The translations under genes and the position numbers were made by a program. DNA of 64,000 nucleotides from Nematostella vectensis (lineage: Eukaryota; Cnidaria; Anthozoa; Actiniaria; Edwardsiidae): contig NC_064036.1 in the NCBI RefSeq assembly GCF_932526225.1, positions 5,155,519 to 5,219,518 on the forward strand. Direction: 5' to 3'. Of this stretch, positions 1-12,500 are shown in pieces. Each line of letters starts with the position of its first letter. Within the stretch, counting starts at the first letter, position 1. Below the pieces are notes generated by a model. It was given only the letters and a program-made list of their open reading frames with translations. It was not told the origin of the DNA and did not search any database.

Positions 1-281
1 CTTCCTCGGCGCAGCAGGAAATGCCATGCCAACAAGTTGTGTACCTGTAAAACGCTGTGGTACCCATGCCCCTGGATGGATGGTCGGCTCTCATCCCAGC
101 CTTCGTTACAGCCTGGTGACACGCAAGGTGTGCTATCACTGGAGTGGCAGCTGCTGCAGGTGGAGCAACTACATCAAAGTCAGGAACTGTGGCGGATTTT
201 ATGTCTACCAGCTACCCAAGACACCCGTCTGTTGGCTTCGCTACTGCGGCAATCGGGGATCGCTTCCACCTCCTCCTCCAG
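1..281 (+). CDS. 10-cysteine (D10C/uromodulin-like) domain exon, copy A, 5' cut by window edge
   Basis: This is the 3' part of an exon that encodes an extracellular cysteine-rich domain. Visible landmarks are AMPTSCVPVKRCGTHAPGW, VCYHWSGSCCRW, CGGFYVYQLPKTPVC and LRYCG, in the order typical of the uromodulin/OIT3-type D10C module. It ends in a short proline hinge (SLPPPP) directly before a CCAG|GTGGGT donor. The intron is phase 1, so the exon is symmetric with its neighbours and can be duplicated without a frameshift. The family assignment is by remembered pattern. The protein is probably secreted or surface-bound, but its N-terminus lies outside the window. Confidence 0.72.
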
Positions 282-954
282 GTGGGTGTTTTTTTGTGTT
301 TATGCCGAGCTAGGTGTGTCTTATCCCATAGCATATATTTAAACTGAATAACATGGAATCGGCTATTTTAAAGGGATAAACCGCCAAATTGAAAACTGTT
401 TTGAAAGACATATCTATTTGGTGCAACGTTCAAGTCTGGAAATAAAAAAAAAGGCAGTATTTGTTTTTTTGTAATAGCAGGTCGTTCCGATGTCAACCCT
501 TTTTTATATCAATTACTGTTGATCAATTTCGCTGATTTAATGATGGCTTAAATGAATTAAATTGAAAATGAAGCCACTTTGATGGCAGCCCTTATGTCAC
601 CGTATTTTAAATTTATTCCAATAGCATAGTAATGACGCAGGTAAACTGAATATGTGTAGAACCCTTACTTATCTTAAGCTCACGATTCAATGAGTCATTA
701 AGTAGGTCAGTTGGCAAAGCTTCTAGCCGTACGACAGAAACAGTGTGAAAAATATCCCACTAGTCACTCTATGCTCAAAGTTGCACACCTTCAGTACTTC
801 AGTTACAGCGATAGCAAAATAAATAGCAAGCTTAAACTAAACTATGTTTTGTGTCTGAATACGTGGCTGTCCGATCAGTTTGATAAGCATATGGTTTATA
901 TTGTATCCATGGCTATATGTTATTTTGGAAGATTGAGTTCATTTGTCTTTGCAG

Positions 955-1347
955 AGTGCCGAAGATACACTGTCTTCAACAGCTTTGACCGAGCGATTGG
1001 CAATACCGCACAGAATAGCCTCAGGTGTGACCAGAGAGACCTTCCTGGTAATCTCTGGTACCGCTTCCTCGGCGCAGCAGGAAATGCCATGCCAACAAGA
1101 TGTGTACCTGTAAAACGCTGTGGTACCCATGCCCCTGGATGGATGGTCGGCTCTCATCCCAGCCTTCGTTACAGCCTGGTGACACGCAAGGTGTGCTATC
1201 ACTGGAGTGGAAGCTGCTGCAGGTGGAGCAACTTCATCAAAGTCAGGAACTGTGGCGGATTTTATGTCTACCAGCTACCCAAGACACCCGTCTGTTGGCT
1301 TCGCTACTGCGGCAATCGGGGATCGCTTCCACCTCCTCCTCCTCCAG
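955..1347 (+). CDS. 10-cysteine (D10C/uromodulin-like) domain exon, copy B
   Basis: Complete 393-nt exon (131 codons) between a TTTGCAG acceptor and a CAG|GTGGGT donor, phase 1 on both sides. It runs from CRRYTVFNSFDRAIGN through RCDQRDLPGNLWYRFLGAAG to LRYCGNRG and carries ten cysteines, including an adjacent CC pair, as expected for five disulfides. Its proline hinge has one more Pro codon than copies A and C, from an extra TCC/CTC unit at the exon's 3' edge. An open reading frame extends upstream from 711, but it is intron read-through: the acceptor and phase match the other copies. Confidence 0.78.
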
Positions 1348-2019
1348 GTGGGTGTTTTTTTGTGTTTCTGCCGAGGCACGTGTGTCTTATCACATAGCAT
1401 ATATTTAAACTGAATAACATGGAATCGGCTATTTCAAAGGGATAAACCGCCAAATTGAAAACTGTTTTTGTAAGACATATCTATTTGGTGCGAGGTTCAA
1501 GTCTGGAAATAAAAAGAGGCAGTATTAGTTTTTTTTTTTGTAATAACAGGTCGTTTCGATGTCAACCCTTTTGTATATCAATGACTGTAGATCAATTTCG
1601 CTGATTTAATGATGACTCTAAAGAATTAAATTGAAAATGAAGCCAATTTAATGGCAACCCTTAAATATGTTACGTATTTTAAATTTACTTCAATAGCATA
1701 GTAATGACGCAGGTAAACTGAATTAATATGTGTACAACCCTTACTTATTTTAAGCTCACGATTCAATGAGTCATTTAGTAGGTTTGGCAAAGCTTCTGGC
1801 CGTACTACAAAAAAAAATGCGAAAAAATGCCACAAGTAGCTCCGATGCTTTTTATAGATGCTCAGAGTGGCACACTTTCAGTACTTCAGTTAAAGCAATA
1901 ACAAAACTATGTTTTGTGTCTGAATACATGGTTGTTAAATCAGTTTGAAAAGCACATGGTATATATCGTATCCGTGACTATATGTTCTTTTGGAAGGTTG
2001 AGTTCATTTGTCTTTGCAG

Positions 2020-2409
2020 AGTGCCGAAGATACACTGTCTTTAACAGCTTTGACCGAGCGGTGGCCAATACCGCACAGAATAGCCTCAGGTGTGACCAGA
2101 GAGACCTTCCTGGTAATCTCTGGTACCGCTTCCTCGGTGCAGCAGGAAATGCCATGCCAACAAGTTGTGTACCTGTGAAACGCTGTGGTACCCATGCCCC
2201 TGGATGGATGGTCGGCTCTCATCCCAGCCTTCGTTACAGCCTGGTGACACGCAAGGTGTGCTATCACTGGAGTGGAAGCTGCTGCAGGTGGAGCAACTAC
2301 ATCAAAGTCAGGAACTGTGGCGGATTCTACGTCTACCAGCTACCCAAGACACCCGTCTGTATGCTTCGCTACTGCGGCAATCGGGGATCGCTTCCACCTC
2401 CTCCTCCAG
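2020..2409 (+). CDS. 10-cysteine (D10C/uromodulin-like) domain exon, copy C
   Basis: Complete 390-nt exon (130 codons), phase 1-1, with TTTGCAG acceptor and CAG|GTGGGT donor. It is nearly identical to copy B. Visible changes are AVANTA for AIGNTA, a Thr/Ser variant at MPTSC, and VCMLRYCG where the other copies have VCWLRYCG. The ten-cysteine pattern is intact. The hinge is one proline shorter than in copy B. Confidence 0.78.
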
Positions 2410-3111
2410 GTGGGTGTTTTTTGTGCTTATGCCGAGCTAGGTGTGCCTTATCCCATAGCATATTTTTAAACTGAACAAGATGGAATCCACTATTTCAAAG
2501 GGATAAACCGCCAAATTGAAAACTGTTTTTTAAAGACATAGCTATTTGGTGCGAGGTTCAAGTCTCGAAATAAACAAAGCCAGTATTAATTGTCTTTGTA
2601 ATAGCAGGTCATTTCGATGTCAACCCTTTTGTATATCAATGATTGTAGATCAATTTCGCTGATTTAATAATGATTTAAAAGAATTAAATTGAAAATGAAG
2701 CCACTTTGATGGCAACCATTAAATATGTTAAGTACTTTAAATTTATTTCAATAGCATAGTAATGATGCAGGTAAACTGAAAATGTATAGAACCCTTACTT
2801 ATCTTAAGCTCATGATTCAATGAATCATTTAGTAGGTCTGTTGACAAAGCGTGTGGCCCTACTACAAAAAAAAAATTGTGAAAAAATTCCCACAAGTAAC
2901 TCCGATGTTTTTTTATGGATCTCCTATGCTCAAAGTGGCACACTTTCAGTGGCACGCTTTCAGTACTTCAGTTACAGCAATAGCAAAATGAATAGCAAGA
3001 TTAAACTAAACTATGTTTTGTGTCTGAATACATGGCTGTTTGATAAGCACATGCTTTATATCTTATCCAAGATATATTCTTTTGGAATATAGAGTTCATT
3101 TGTCTTTGCAG

Positions 3112-3482
3112 AGTGCCGGAGATACACTATTTTCAACAGCTTTGACCGAGCGATTGGCAATACCGCACAGAATAGCCTCAGGTGTGACCAGAGAGACCTT
3201 CCTGGTAATCTCTGGTACCGCTTCCTCGGCGCAGCAGGAAATGCCATGCCAACAAGATGTGTACCTGTAAAACGCTGTGGTACCCATGCCCCTGGATGGA
3301 TGGTCGGATCTCATCCCAGCCTTCGTTACAGCCTGGTGACACGCAAGGTGTGCTATCACTGGAGTGGCAGCTGCTGCAGGTGGAGCAACAACATCAAAGT
3401 CAGGAACTGTGGCGGATTCTATGTCTACCAGCTACCCAAGACACCCGTCTGTTGGCTTCGCTACTGTGGCCGCGGCTACTAA
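3112..3482 (+). CDS. Terminal 10-cysteine domain exon, copy D, with stop
   Basis: Final exon of the gene: same TTTGCAG acceptor and phase 1 entry as copies B and C. After LRYCG the hinge is replaced by RGY and a TAA stop at 3480-3482, so the array ends on a domain with no proline hinge and no membrane anchor. The visible product is therefore a chain of at least four near-identical 10-Cys domains joined by proline linkers, probably secreted. No clear AATAAA signal was seen just after the stop. Confidence 0.75.
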
Positions 3483-6448
3483 AGTGAGAGCTGCAACAAT
3501 GCTACAACAATGTCTTTTTAAGAAATTTAAATACTCTTTTATTACTGACGCTGCCGTATTTTTTTGGGATGCAAGGTATAACGGTGTTGGCAGCTAACAG
3601 ATCCTGGGGGGAGGGGGGCTATCCGAGTTATGTATACTCTCTACATTATTTCTTGTTTGATTGATAACAAACACTTTTTTTATTTCAGATGACTGAAAGA
3701 CGATCTGAACTCGACTTGGAATGTAGCCCATTTTTAAACTTCAAGAACGAAAAAGTCAACCCAAACATGAAAAGTTATATGAAAAGTCAGTTATAGTTAC
3801 GCTAAATAATGATAAAAAGAAACATAAGGTAATGTTGTGTAATTCTTAATTTTTGCAAGTTATTTTAGTAAATTGAATAATGAGCATTGAATTTAGTCTC
3901 TCTCGTGATTGTTTTAGGATCAATATATAGCAGTTTTAGCATTGTTGTAGTAATTGAGCATCTATTATACATTACCACTGTAAAAATCACTATCCGCTAT
4001 ACATTTGAGATAATATAAGCACTGATACACCCCCATTTTTTTTTTGCTAAAATCATCCTGCAATTTTCAGTAATTCAGTGAGGGATCCAAGATTTCTTCA
4101 GGGGGGGGAGGGGCTGAGGTTAATGCAGTATGGATTTCAGGGGGTTTGCAGTACAGAAAAAAATTGAGGTGAATTGGGGTAAGGGATACATCTGGTACCT
4201 ACCAGCGGTAGATGACATGACGAAAAAACCTGGAAAACGCGCAATTCTAGATAGAGAGAGAAGACACAATTTCTTACAATGGCTAAAGGTTCTTTGTATT
4301 ACAGACTGATTTTCAAAACACAAATAACGTGAGGCCGAAGTGCACATAACCAGATTTTGGCTTTTTAAAATAATTTTTCTTTATTATCTTTGCCCTGTGT
4401 ATCAGTTCAGGGACGAAAAGCTCGAATTTCAATGACACTTTACAAAAAGTCGCATCAATTTAAAAAAAAAAAAGTCGCACTTGATATTTTGTTTGCTATA
4501 AGTTACTAAGTACTCAGAGAAATTCTCCGCCTTATTCGATGTGAAATGGGCTTATTTGAAGCGTCACGTCATGTTTTTCCGTCATGTCGCGGTAGATCAC
4601 ATTGGATGTACAGTTCCCATGCTCGATAAAGGGGAAAGTGAGGTTATCACGCAAATTTACATGCTAACCCAAGCTAGGCCGGTCTATAAAGGTACAGCCT
4701 TATACGACTGCCTGCTACCTCAAGTATTTTCATCCTCAGCATACATTGATATACTACTGGTCCATCATGCGTAACATGTATTTGGTACAAAAAGTAAATA
4801 TCCTTTTTACTCAATATGTTCTCTTGTACTCGAACACAGACACTTTTTTACCTACACTACTACGTACCAGGAGAAAAAAGAACAAGGGAGCGACCTTTGA
4901 ATGCTAGATAGTAGCGAAGCGCGCATGTTATTTTCCTATTCTAACTGTAACACGAGCGCAAGAGCAGAGAGCGCAACTGCCTGATTTTCCAGTGCTCTTG
5001 CTCTAGTAAGAACCAACCTTTGTTTCCATGACTACCTAAGTGCATAGATGGGATTAAAAATCGCGCGTTTCTGGGTACTGTAATGCCCTTAGAAAAGAAA
5101 TCCGTTATACGAGCAATGGTAGCCCAGTTAAATCATTCCTTACAAGGGACTCATCCACTACTTAAACAAAAGGCAGACATCCTTATGCGAAATCTATTAG
5201 TACTATTAGTTTTATAAATGTGAAAAATAAATTAGCAATATTATGTATGCACCATGGAGCTGCTAAAGCCTCTGCTTGAGTGAGTTTTTCACTACTTCTC
5301 AGACTAAGAAAGCAATTTGAGTACAATCTTTTGGGTGTTATTAAAGTGGAACACAATGTAAGCATGAACAGACTTGCTAAACGGATAGAGAACTTTACAT
5401 GATTTACATATCGACGAAATTCAACTCGAGCCTGTACCAAGTTAATTCTTCAAGTTATTTCTTCAAGGTTCTAGCCTGAAGTTTGTCAGATTCAACTGTC
5501 TGTATGAATATAATGAGCTGGTAATCACAAATAACTTTTCCATGCGAGTCTCATAATTGTAACAGGTACTCTTTCTGTTGATAGTACATTTCTTCAAACC
5601 TCGCAAAAACAGGGTTCCCATAATTTGTAACAACAGCGTTGGCGACGTTTGTTAGATGGGAGGTGCTGGGTTTCATTTTTCGCTGTAACAACAGGCCGTA
5701 CCCAGGAGGGGGGGGAGGGGGAGGTGTTGGGGGTGCGAACGCCGAAGGTCCACTTTCTGTTCCCAATGGACGTGCTATTTTTAGACAAAACTATAAAGCA
5801 TAGATCACTCTGGTAGAGAGAGAGTAGAAGTTGAGTAAGAGTAGAAGAGCAAAGAAGGCGTGTGTTTTACACACAGTTGCCGTGACTACACTGGTAACAC
5901 ACTTCATGCTAGCTGTGCTAGAGTGCATAACAAGCTTTACACGTGATTGTTATGATTGACAGCATTCCAACCAATTTTGCACTCCCTATCATAAAACTAC
6001 TATCTAAATACACCAGGTTTATACTAAACCTAATGGGCACTTAGAGTAAACCTTTTGTAAAGTCATAACCAACTTTTTGCAGTTAACTAAAGATTAAAAG
6101 ACGAGAATTGGTGTTCGAATCTCAATCCTCAAGTACCACTTGAGAAGGACCCGACACACCCCATTGAACAGGTCAACTTCTTATTTCTCCACTATTCCAC
6201 ATCATGGATTCCTTTTCCAAACGACTACTTAATCGACATGAGCTGGTTAACTAAAGAAATACGCATTTAATTGTACCATTAATATGGGTATGTTAATCGG
6301 CTACTCAGTATATGATTTCTGGTTATCAAAAATAATGTGTTTCGTTACTTTGCGCGTGACACAATAACCTAAGGTGAAATTTTTGCATAGCATAAACTTC
6401 CGTTGATGCAACAAGGATCTTTATCAAACCATCAACTGGGACAAAACG
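3483..6448. other. Intergenic region between the 10-Cys gene and cadherin gene 1
   Basis: I see no convincing coding exon here. The part from about 5245 to 6448 is homologous to the region upstream of cadherin gene 2 (about 46515-47013), so it probably holds the cadherin promoter and 5' leader. The segment 4929-5025 is an inverted, diverged match to 45906-46010, a dispersed repeat. G-rich runs occur near 3605, 4100 and 5705. No TATA box or start site could be fixed. Confidence 0.5.
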
Positions 6449-6518
6449 ATGGCTGCTCGAATGGGGACGGTTTTTCGTATGCTGTTGCTGTTAGGCAGCT
6501 TGATTCATTTAGCTAACG
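6449..6518 (+). CDS. Cadherin gene 1 exon 1: start codon and signal peptide
   Basis: ATG at 6449 opens MAARMGTVFRMLLLLGSLIH, then LAN, a classic signal peptide with n-region arginines and a Leu-rich core. The exon ends with one base of a Gly codon before AACG|GTAAGT (phase 1). The homologous exon in gene 2 at 47014 has the same start, length and donor, which supports this start. Confidence 0.85.
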
Positions 6519-9500
6519 GTAAGTAACCTTATACGACTTGTAAAGTGCTCAGTTTTCTTGTATTGGAGTAGTCTGCTGTTGTTTGTTAATACCGATCAGA
6601 AAGAGATTCAAAGGGTATGGTTACTTTACGCCTGCCTAAAAAGATGTTCTAAGATTTCTTTGGTAACTCAATTATGGATAACCGAAACACGAAACATCGA
6701 GCAAAAATGACAAATCCTTTCAAGCATATATTTCAATAATATATTTAATGCTTCATAAATTTCAATTGAGAAACCAACTTTATTAATAGCTGTCATCTAA
6801 AACATCTACTCTATTGTGAAGGAAAACGGATAAAGAGTTTATTAGTTTATAGTTTCCCAGAGCTATGATTTGATAGTGAAATAGTGAGTTGCAATTTGAT
6901 TAACAAAGTCAATGTTTTTAATTAAAAAATAAATATGCATTTCTACATTTTTTGCACTAAAATTGACAATATTCTCTTTTATATTTAAACCAAACAGTGC
7001 ACAATATTCAAACATTTATTTTAACGAAACAAAAAAGTTTTGAGGAGAATTTGCATAGTATGTCAACCATCAAAAATTCTTCCTATTTATCCGTCTGGCA
7101 TGTGGCGACTTAACTATTTTCCGCTTTTGGTTGCTGGTGTGAGACGACTATTATGAATATCAACTTTAGAAACCTCAAACATATTGGCATTAGGCACGAG
7201 AAGTATCAGTTTAACCTGATCATGGTTTATTTGCAACTGACTTTGTGACGATCCTTCGCTCTGTTTATTTATGATGGGAGACTTTCAAAACGCTGTTAGT
7301 TTTCATTTTCTCACTTTAAGAACTGTGCGTCTCACCCACTTTCCAAATTACAAATAAAGTCATAAAGATAAATCGATTTCATAAATGCCATTTCTGCGAC
7401 CAATTGTTTCTTAGTATCATAATTATTTCAAATTGGCAAAAATGCACACGTTTTGCTCCGCGCAATGAAATGATTTAAACCAAATTCAAAGACAAGAAAA
7501 AAAAAAATTAAGTTCCTAGAAAACTGTCATTAGATTAAGACCTCAGATGACAAGAATTTGGTGAGGTGAACACGAATCTGATAGGCAGAGAGAAGTTTGG
7601 AGTATTCATAAACCTACTGACGACCTACTGTAGATAAGTTGGTTATCCTTCTTTTCTACAAGCGCTAATAGGCATTTCACCGACATGGCGAAGACTCGCC
7701 GCAATTCAGGGTTAACAGAACCGCTGTTCAAGAGAAATTTCAGAATGTAATGTAAGAGGAATGTAAAAATGTAAGAAAACAAAACTGCCAATTTAATCTA
7801 AAGAACACCAGACCAAAGCGCCTATACCCTCAAGGTACAAGGCACTGTTCCTGAGATGTAACAGCCAGCTTGTTACTGCACGGAGTAAGGGGGGCCAGTA
7901 GATAGTCTCACATCCACTTGGAACAACTGAGTTAAATACGTAGATGATACCACGGTATTAGAGCTCATACTAACAAACTCGCTTAGCTGCCTAAGGTTTT
8001 TAGTTTTCGTTATGCAATTTCTCAAACCATCTTTTAAAAAAATAAGGAAATGGTGACCAGTTTCCTCCAGTTCAATTCTGTGGTGCCCCCGACCTTACCA
8101 TTTATGTGCACATTTCAAGTGACCTAGTTGGAACACTCATATTAACGCTTTTGTAACCAGAACTAGCAAACTTCTCTACGCCATTGGGGCGATTAAAAAT
8201 GATGGTGTGCCGCCTACTAATTGTTATAATTATCATCCGTCCAGTATTAGAGTCAGACCGAGTATCGATTTTATTTTTCAAAAGCTGGAGAGGAAAAATA
8301 AAACTACGCTTGACACAAATATTAGACGCGATGCCTGCCGCCCCTTTAGTGGCCTGCCAGGATGGAAGGTCCTCTCAAACGATTCATCCAATTTCTCATT
8401 CCTTTCTCTGCATCGTGCTTATGGCCTGCGTTCTCGAGAGCCCCCCCCCCCCCCCCCCCTTCCCCTGTGATCCTTCTGATGAATTATAAATTCAGGCCTA
8501 TCCTACGATAAGATTAATAAACATACATGGATGGATTCTTTCCATAGCCTCCATAATTATTATACATCATGCAATGTTTTCCATTTTATTTTCTTCGTTT
8601 TTAGCGTTCAAGTAACGTAAAGGTGGCTTGTGTATGAAGTATGGTTTTGTGATACAAAAAGGCGTATAATAAAAAAAGAGAATGATAATAGCGTTCAATG
8701 ATGCAGGAACAAGCACAGCCTTCTTGAAAGCCCGGATTATTTGCCACATAACGAAAGCATACATAACAGACAGCCATCCTTTGTTTCCAGCGATTTGTTA
8801 TCCAACTCAAGAAAGTATTGGATGAAGCCGAAACAAGCCAATGCTTCGTACCTATCGCATTTTATGTTATTATTTTCATAATATTTACTTCTTTTGCGCG
8901 ATCCTGTGCCTGTCAGTCTTTTTTATATTGTTGAACAACAAATATATTAGATTCTGAATTCATTGTAGTACCTAACTAACGAGTGCTTACCATGTCTTTC
9001 ATCAGTGTTTCATTTTAAGGAGTGTTAGCGGGCGCGCAAAATGATTGTAGGAAAGTGAAGGAGGGTGACTTTATACTCCCATATAGTTCCCCTCATCTTC
9101 CTACCCTTTAGTTATAAACTTTTTCATTTTCCAGGAGCACGTCCATTATTTGATCCACCCTATTGGACAACAGTTCTTCCAGAGGTCAACACCACCGCGG
9201 GTAAGTGCAGTCAGTTCTACTCAACACAACACAATCATTGTAACCAAAAATAGACATCTTTATTGTCTTTAAATGATACAAGAGAGTCTTTTCCAAAATC
9301 AGCATCGTACTAATAAAATGAGTTTTTATTATTGAACGTTGAACTCTTATCGGGTGGTAAGCTAAAGGGATTAAAAATGACTGTGATGTGTGTTACATTT
9401 TAATGTGTTATGTTATTATGGCGGGTGCCATGTTAGCTTTTATCGGTGTCATTTTTGCCTACTCGCTGTTTCCTACATAAGTTTTCTGTCCGATTTAAAG

Positions 9501-12500
9501 CTTGCCGAGCTACATATCTTCTTTTATCAGTTAAGCACTGAAAAGCAGTTAAATTTGTAGCGGATCTCCATACGTACAGAAACTGGTCATAAACTAGGCG
9601 ATTTAAAATTTGTGGTCAATGACGTCATGTCACACGCTGTCAGCTGGCTTTACCAGCTTTACTAGCTAAGTAAAATAAAATAAAGCTTGGACCGTGCATT
9701 TCAAACAAGTTACATGTATAAAAAGGAGGGGAGGGGGGCAGGGGTATAAAGCATACAGCATATATGCTGTTATTATGGATCTCTTTTTTATTGTCAAAAG
9801 AAATTCTAGCCTAGAAACTCTATTCTTCAGGGGGTGATATACCCCTAAACTGCCCAAAGATTCTCCATATGAAAATATGGTAATAAAGCTGTCTCCGCTT
9901 TTAGGCATTGCCTAAATCTATATAGTACGTTTAATACCTTTTAGATCCATTTGAAAAACTAAGAAGGAACTAAGGGATAAGGATCCATTTCGAAAACGAA
10001 CGCTGATAATGATCCTAAAACTGCAGTGAATACAAGATAAAAACACATTTTAGTCAATAGGTCCCTTGTCATGATCCCACACTCGCTGCATTTTATAATT
10101 CGGTTTTATTTCAACTGGTTCGAAACGTGTTCCTGGTATTGTATCATAAAAGCCACTGTTAAAGCAGTTACAGTAATCTCAGATGCCACATCTCTGTGCC
10201 AGGAAGTACTTTATTTGCTAAGATATAGTAAATCATAACCTATACCTATCCTTTGTATTATCTACAGGAACAAATATAACGAGATTTACCGCTACAGATG
10301 CAGATGGTGATAATATTAGTTACAGCTTGCAATCCAACGCTCATCCATGGTTCAGAATCAATAACACCACTGGAGATCTGATAGTTAACAAAACACTGGA
10401 CAGAGAGGTAAGAACTCCAAAAATAACCAGAGCAAAGTGTTGTATGGCATAACTTATTTTATTCGTACTCAATTTCAGGAAATGGGTGCCGGGGATGGCT
10501 CGTTTAGATTCGAGGTCTATGCAAGCGACGGCTCATCACCTCAGGTAAGGAGACACCTAAGCTTGTCTTGGTCTGGTCTCTGTCGTTAAATGTGCATAAC
10601 CATATTCTACTTGCTCTTATAGGGAAAGCTTACAGCCATTCTAACAATTACTGATATCAACGACAATGCGCCCGCCTTCCAAAATACACCGCTGACCGTG
10701 TCATGCTCTGAGGTACAATAATTAATTTACTCTCCACCGAAGTGTCATCAGTTGTCGGATTGCCCGATTGAAGAAAGGTTATTTTTTTTTTTTTACTTTT
10801 CAATTTCCAAGTTGCTTGCTATACCAATATAAATCAGTGGCAAATCAGCAAAATTAATAATCAAATCATCGCCTAGTCCATGTACATTAGTGTTTCCATA
10901 TATATCATTTATCGATTCTTAATTCCGGATAAAATTGTGAGATTTGGTTTGGTCTCTTCTTGACAGAATAGGCCGATAGGTCTCACTGTGGCTACTCTGA
11001 CTGCAACAGATGCCGATGCAACGACCAATGCCATTATCACGTTTGTAATTGTATCAGGAAATGAGGTATGCTAGTTTCTAGAAACTGTGGCGCTTTAAGC
11101 TTCAATGTGAATGTGACGTGGATGGCAGCTTTGACAAAAATTCCTTCTTCCTTCTTCACGGAATAGCCGCTCATGGTTTTTACTGTGTTGTAGGGGGAAG
11201 CGTTCAGCATCGACAAGGTCACTGGTGATATCACCATCTCAAAGCCTCTTGACTACGAAAATGGTCCAAGGGTGTACACACTCAACATCTCAGCGATGGT
11301 AAAAGAAATAAGCGATTATTACACTTAAACAAATCTTAAACTGTAGGCAAGCTTTGTACAAAATTTACGAAGCTATCACCAGTTAATCACCAAATCACCA
11401 AATAATGAATTAAATCACCAAATAATGAATTACAAAGGAGCATATATGTGGTGGTCGAGTCGAAGACCTATAAAAGGCGCAAGGGTCCGCTTATCGACTC
11501 ATGGCCAAGGAACACAGCTTAGGGTTGAGAATTGTTTGTTTTTATGGAGGAAGCGAGACCAGGGAATCCGAAAAAAAACAAACAAACAAACAAACAAAGG
11601 CACGAACCAACTAATGTAAATCTAGTCGGAACCTGGGATCGAACCCGGAACCCAGTGGTCAAGACTCTAGAAAGCGGGGCTTTGCCTGCGCCCACCCTAA
11701 AGTTAGAAATACGTCCCACTAATGCTTGCGAAAATTGTAATTTCAGAACAACCACACAGACCTAATGTTACAGAGCTTCGGAGTGGTGACCATTAATATA
11801 ACAGATGTAGACGACCTTCCGGCGAACTTCTCACAAAAGCTGTACGAGGCGCACATTGATAAGAATTCACCATTGGTGAGTTAAACCTTTAAACATCGTC
11901 AAATTAATAAGAGAGCTTTGGTTTAACAAAGTCTCTCTTATTATTTGTGTTTGGAAGCCTTGTTTCTGCTTCGCCTGGAAGTCGACGCCTACTAGTCGAT
12001 GGTACAACCTATTTCTGTCCCCTTGGGCAGAGCAAAAAGACAGGAGCCAGATTTTAAGTCCTGTCCTATTTCCACCACGCCATACCACCAAGTTTGTAGT
12101 GTTTCTAGTTATACAACCGAAGGATTATGCAAATTTATTCGTTATCCGGTATTTATAGGGATCTCTTATCACTCAAGTTCACGCAAAAGACATGGACTCT
12201 TTAAACGCTCCTGTAGAGTATAGCATTTATCCAGGTGAGTGGTACTTTCTCGACTATGGGATTATCGCCGATATGTATCGTACATCATACACACATCGAC
12301 TAACTATTGAACTCAAACTAAGTACACTGTGTGACTCACAGTATCATGAAGGTGTCGAGAATTCATTTTCCTCATGGTGTATTTCTAGATAGCGATCCTG
12401 GTGGATTATTTGCAATCAATAAAACAAGTGGTGAAGTCACTGTGGATGGAAATTTAAGGAATGGAGTATACAGTTTGATAGTAAACGTAAGTGAAGAAGG

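Larger units (their letters stand above)
1..3482 (+). repeat. Tandem ~1.06-kb genomic repeat carrying the 10-Cys exons
   Basis: Exon plus downstream intron repeat with a period of about 1.06-1.09 kb (exon starts at 955, 2020 and 3112). The introns (282-954, 1348-2019, 2410-3111) are clearly homologous over their length. They share GGTCGTTCCGATGTCAACCC-type blocks, the TTCGCTGATTTAATGATG stretch and the AGCATAGTAATGAYGCAGG segment. The introns show more indels and substitutions than the exons, which suggests purifying selection or more frequent conversion on the coding part. Confidence 0.85.

Noticed and set aside
711-954. Coding extension of 10-Cys copy B upstream of 955
   Set aside because: The open frame continues through the intron by chance. 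The same TTTGCAG acceptor and phase are conserved in copies C and D, where upstream stops occur.
37-2469. Overlapping alternative-frame ORFs (about 65-102 codons) within the 10-Cys exons
   Set aside because: Only the frame with ten conserved cysteines runs from acceptor to donor in phase 1 in all copies. The other frames are by-products of GC-rich exons.
8441-8459. Poly-C, C-rich and poly-G runs (also near 50350 and 59430) as functional elements
   Set aside because: Homopolymer runs of this kind commonly reflect microsatellite drift or sequencing and assembly uncertainty. Nothing around them supports a function.
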